Shown: piece by piece, positions 62,976 to 64,000 of the stretch | Layout: each line of letters opens with the position of its first letter | Position numbering within the stretch: the stretch's first letter is position 1 | Origin: Clostridium rhizosphaerae | GTDB taxonomy: Bacteria; Bacillota; Clostridia; Clostridiales; Clostridiaceae | DNA length: 64,000 nt | NCBI RefSeq assembly: GCF_016765585.1 | Contig: NZ_JAESWC010000023.1 | Span: 16,593-80,592 of the forward strand | Direction: 5' to 3' | The notes under the pieces: model-generated | What the model saw: the letters and a program-made list of their open reading frames with translations, nothing else | Database searches by the model: none | Told to the model about the DNA's origin: nothing | Made by a program: the position numbers and the translations under genes

Positions 62976-63061
62976 ACTTCCTTAATCCCCCTATTATAAT
63001 AATCAATCTTTCTAAGATATAGTAATTTTTATAAGCACAAGCTTTTTTAAATATATCATGT

Positions 63062-63183
63062 CACATAACGTCTACGTGTCCCCGAGGCCTTTCAAACCAT
63101 TCATGAGCTTGAAAGGTGTGTTGTGGCTTCTTCGTAGGCTTGACCTAAAACTGGTACAATGAATGGGGACACTTTGTTATGTG
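63062..63183 (-). repeat. attC-like site, class D (unique arms)
   Basis: CACATAACGTCTACGTGTCCCC and GGGGACACTTTGTTATGTG pair over GTGTCCCC/GGGGACAC and CATAAC/GTTATG. Its centre (CTTTCAAACC and GCTTGAAAG) is unlike other classes. The conserved architecture with a different sequence argues for an attC family rather than a single repeat. Confidence 0.9.
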
Positions 63184-63241
63184 AAGTTGCACCTCCATAT
63201 ATACATATCAAATTTAGTAACTAAAAAAACTCGCTCCATCT

Positions 63242-63709
63242 TTAGGCATTAGTTTTACTATTTTCAAGTGACAGAGTAACTTCTTTGCTTAATACAACAC
63301 TATTATTTTTGTTCTTTATAAATTTAATAATTTCTTCTAAATCTTTTTTTCTAAACAATTTATACATAATGAATATTTTCTTATGATTTTTCTTTTCTAA
63401 TATTGAAATTGCAGGAACAGGATATCTTAATAAGATGTGTTTATAATGTTCAAATTTAATACAGTTAATTTCTGAGTACCGTAATATTTGCTTTCTTAAT
63501 ATAAAAGGATTTTTACATTCTATGTAATCATCTTTTAATGTAACTTTATACCTTAGCATCATCCATGATACAAAAGCAAAAGATACAGTAATAATTATAG
63601 TTATAGATATATTAAAGCCACCTAAATTATTAAAATATAATACCACAAAATAAAATGATAATAGAAAAATCAATATAAAATCTAATTTGCTATGCCTATA
63701 AGGCTTCAT
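63242..63709 (-). CDS. Small membrane protein with PH-like domain
   Basis: A 155-aa protein. Two transmembrane helices (LIFLLSFYFVVLYF and ISITIIITVSFAFVSWM) are followed by a strand-rich cytoplasmic part (RYKVTLKDDYIECKNPFIL, IPAISILEKKNHKKIFIMY) like bacterial PH/DUF304-type domains. It is a single-gene cassette. Function unknown. Confidence 0.72.
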   Translation of the reverse strand: MKPYRHSKLDFILIFLLSFYFVVLYFNNLGGFNISITIIITVSFAFVSWMMLRYKVTLKDDYIECKNPFILRKQILRYSEINCIKFEHYKHILLRYPVPAISILEKKNHKKIFIMYKLFRKKDLEEIIKFIKNKNNSVVLSKEVTLSLENSKTNA

Positions 63710-63737
63710 TTAACCACCTCCGATATATAATCAATTT

Positions 63738-63853
63738 CACATAACGTTTCGAATTTCCGACGCCGAGAAGCTTAGAAAGCTCTTTTCTTAGCTTCGCAGG
63801 TGTGCCTTGGCTGTCTTCTCAAGCCAAGGTGAACGGCAATTTTTTGTTCGTAT
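63738..63853 (-). repeat. attC-like site, class B, last in window
   Basis: Left CACATAACGTTTCGAATTTC and right CGGCAATTTTTTGTTCGTAT. L boxes pair with one mismatch. The gene it serves lies to the right, past 63854. Confidence 0.88.
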
Positions 63854-64000
63854 AATAGGTTTATAACCAATTACTTCAATTGGTGTATAAACCTATCTTT
63901 ATTTTAGATACTATATCCATCAAACTGGGTGAAAATCGTATTTTTTGTTGGGACTTATGATCCCGTCGTCTAAACTGTTTGAGCCCTGTTCAACACTCAT
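63854..64000. other. Start of the next cassette (unresolved)
   Basis: It contains inverted TAGGTTTATA / TATAAACCTA (63860-63895) around an ATTACTTCAATTGGT loop, a terminator-like hairpin for the next gene. No coding frame is complete in the window. Confidence 0.5.

Noticed and set aside
34626..63853. CRISPR array or tandem repeat
   Set aside because: Repeats are 90-185 bp, internally palindromic, divergent in the middle and spaced 0.6-7 kb apart by genes.
34626..63853. MITE or IS-derived elements
   Set aside because: No target-site duplications seen, all copies in one orientation and each at a gene 3' end; different arm sequences (classes A, B, D) keep the same architecture. Not formally excluded; listed as a refutation route.
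1..64000. tRNA and rRNA genes
   Set aside because: No T-loop GGTTCGAATCC-type segment or rRNA-like sequence noticed on reading; a dedicated scan was not possible.

Overview
The window is A+T-rich and comes from a spore-forming Firmicute, most likely Clostridium. The evidence is the ctsR-mcsA-mcsB stress operon with a canonical CtsR operator at the left edge, a gamma-type SASP-like gene, strong purine-rich ribosome binding sites, TTG and GTG starts, and many Clostridium-type small families. Most genes run on the minus strand. No rRNA or tRNA was seen.

Left third (1-21.5 kb): ordinary chromosomal genes. They include the ctsR operon, PlsC, a class-I amidotransferase hydrolase, GNAT acetyltransferases, a polysaccharide deacetylase lipoprotein, HAD, HD and metallophosphoesterase enzymes, two beta-lactamase-fold or regulatory proteins, an MFS transporter, an SPL-type radical SAM protein, RfbC, a MurC-like ligase and a phosphotransferase.

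Middle (21.5-34 kb): accessory genes (radical SAM, S51 peptidase, DUF2971, cupin, GNATs, an ECF sigma/anti-sigma pair, a CD3324-type regulator, a DUF1062 protein, a phosphotransferase). The first decayed copies of a palindromic repeat appear here at 21.8, 25.9, 26.6 and 33.9 kb.

Right half (34-64 kb): a long array in which one gene, or a few, on the minus strand is followed at its 3' end by a 90-185 bp imperfect palindrome, always in the same orientation. Read on the minus strand, each repeat starts with an RYYYAAC-like box (ACCTAAC, ACATAAC, CATATAAC) and ends with a GTTRRRY-like box (GTTAGGT, GTTATAC, GTTATAT), with unpaired spacers, paired L boxes and a variable centre. This is the architecture of integron attC sites. 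The cargo is typical of cassettes: GNAT, Nudix, HIT, NTF2-like, flavodoxin, methyltransferase, epimerase, kinase and isochorismatase-like proteins. I read the region as the distal part of a chromosomal integron cassette array, or a CALIN (attC cluster lacking an integrase). No integrase is in the window; by orientation it should lie beyond the right edge. Several cassettes are decayed: in-frame stops in a GNAT and in a SnoaL-like gene, a QueG-like fragment fused behind a GNAT stub, and a frameshifted lipoprotein.

Two further signals stand out. A conserved ~80 bp segment lies between many unrelated cassette genes and their attC sites, so the shared unit is larger than attC. Two unrelated small genes at 31-32 kb share a duplicated leader that folds a 12-bp hairpin with a pairing-preserving substitution. 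A more G+C-rich ~4.5 kb module (serine hydrolase, short UvrA-like ATPase, AraC regulator) sits between 16-bp direct repeats inside the array.
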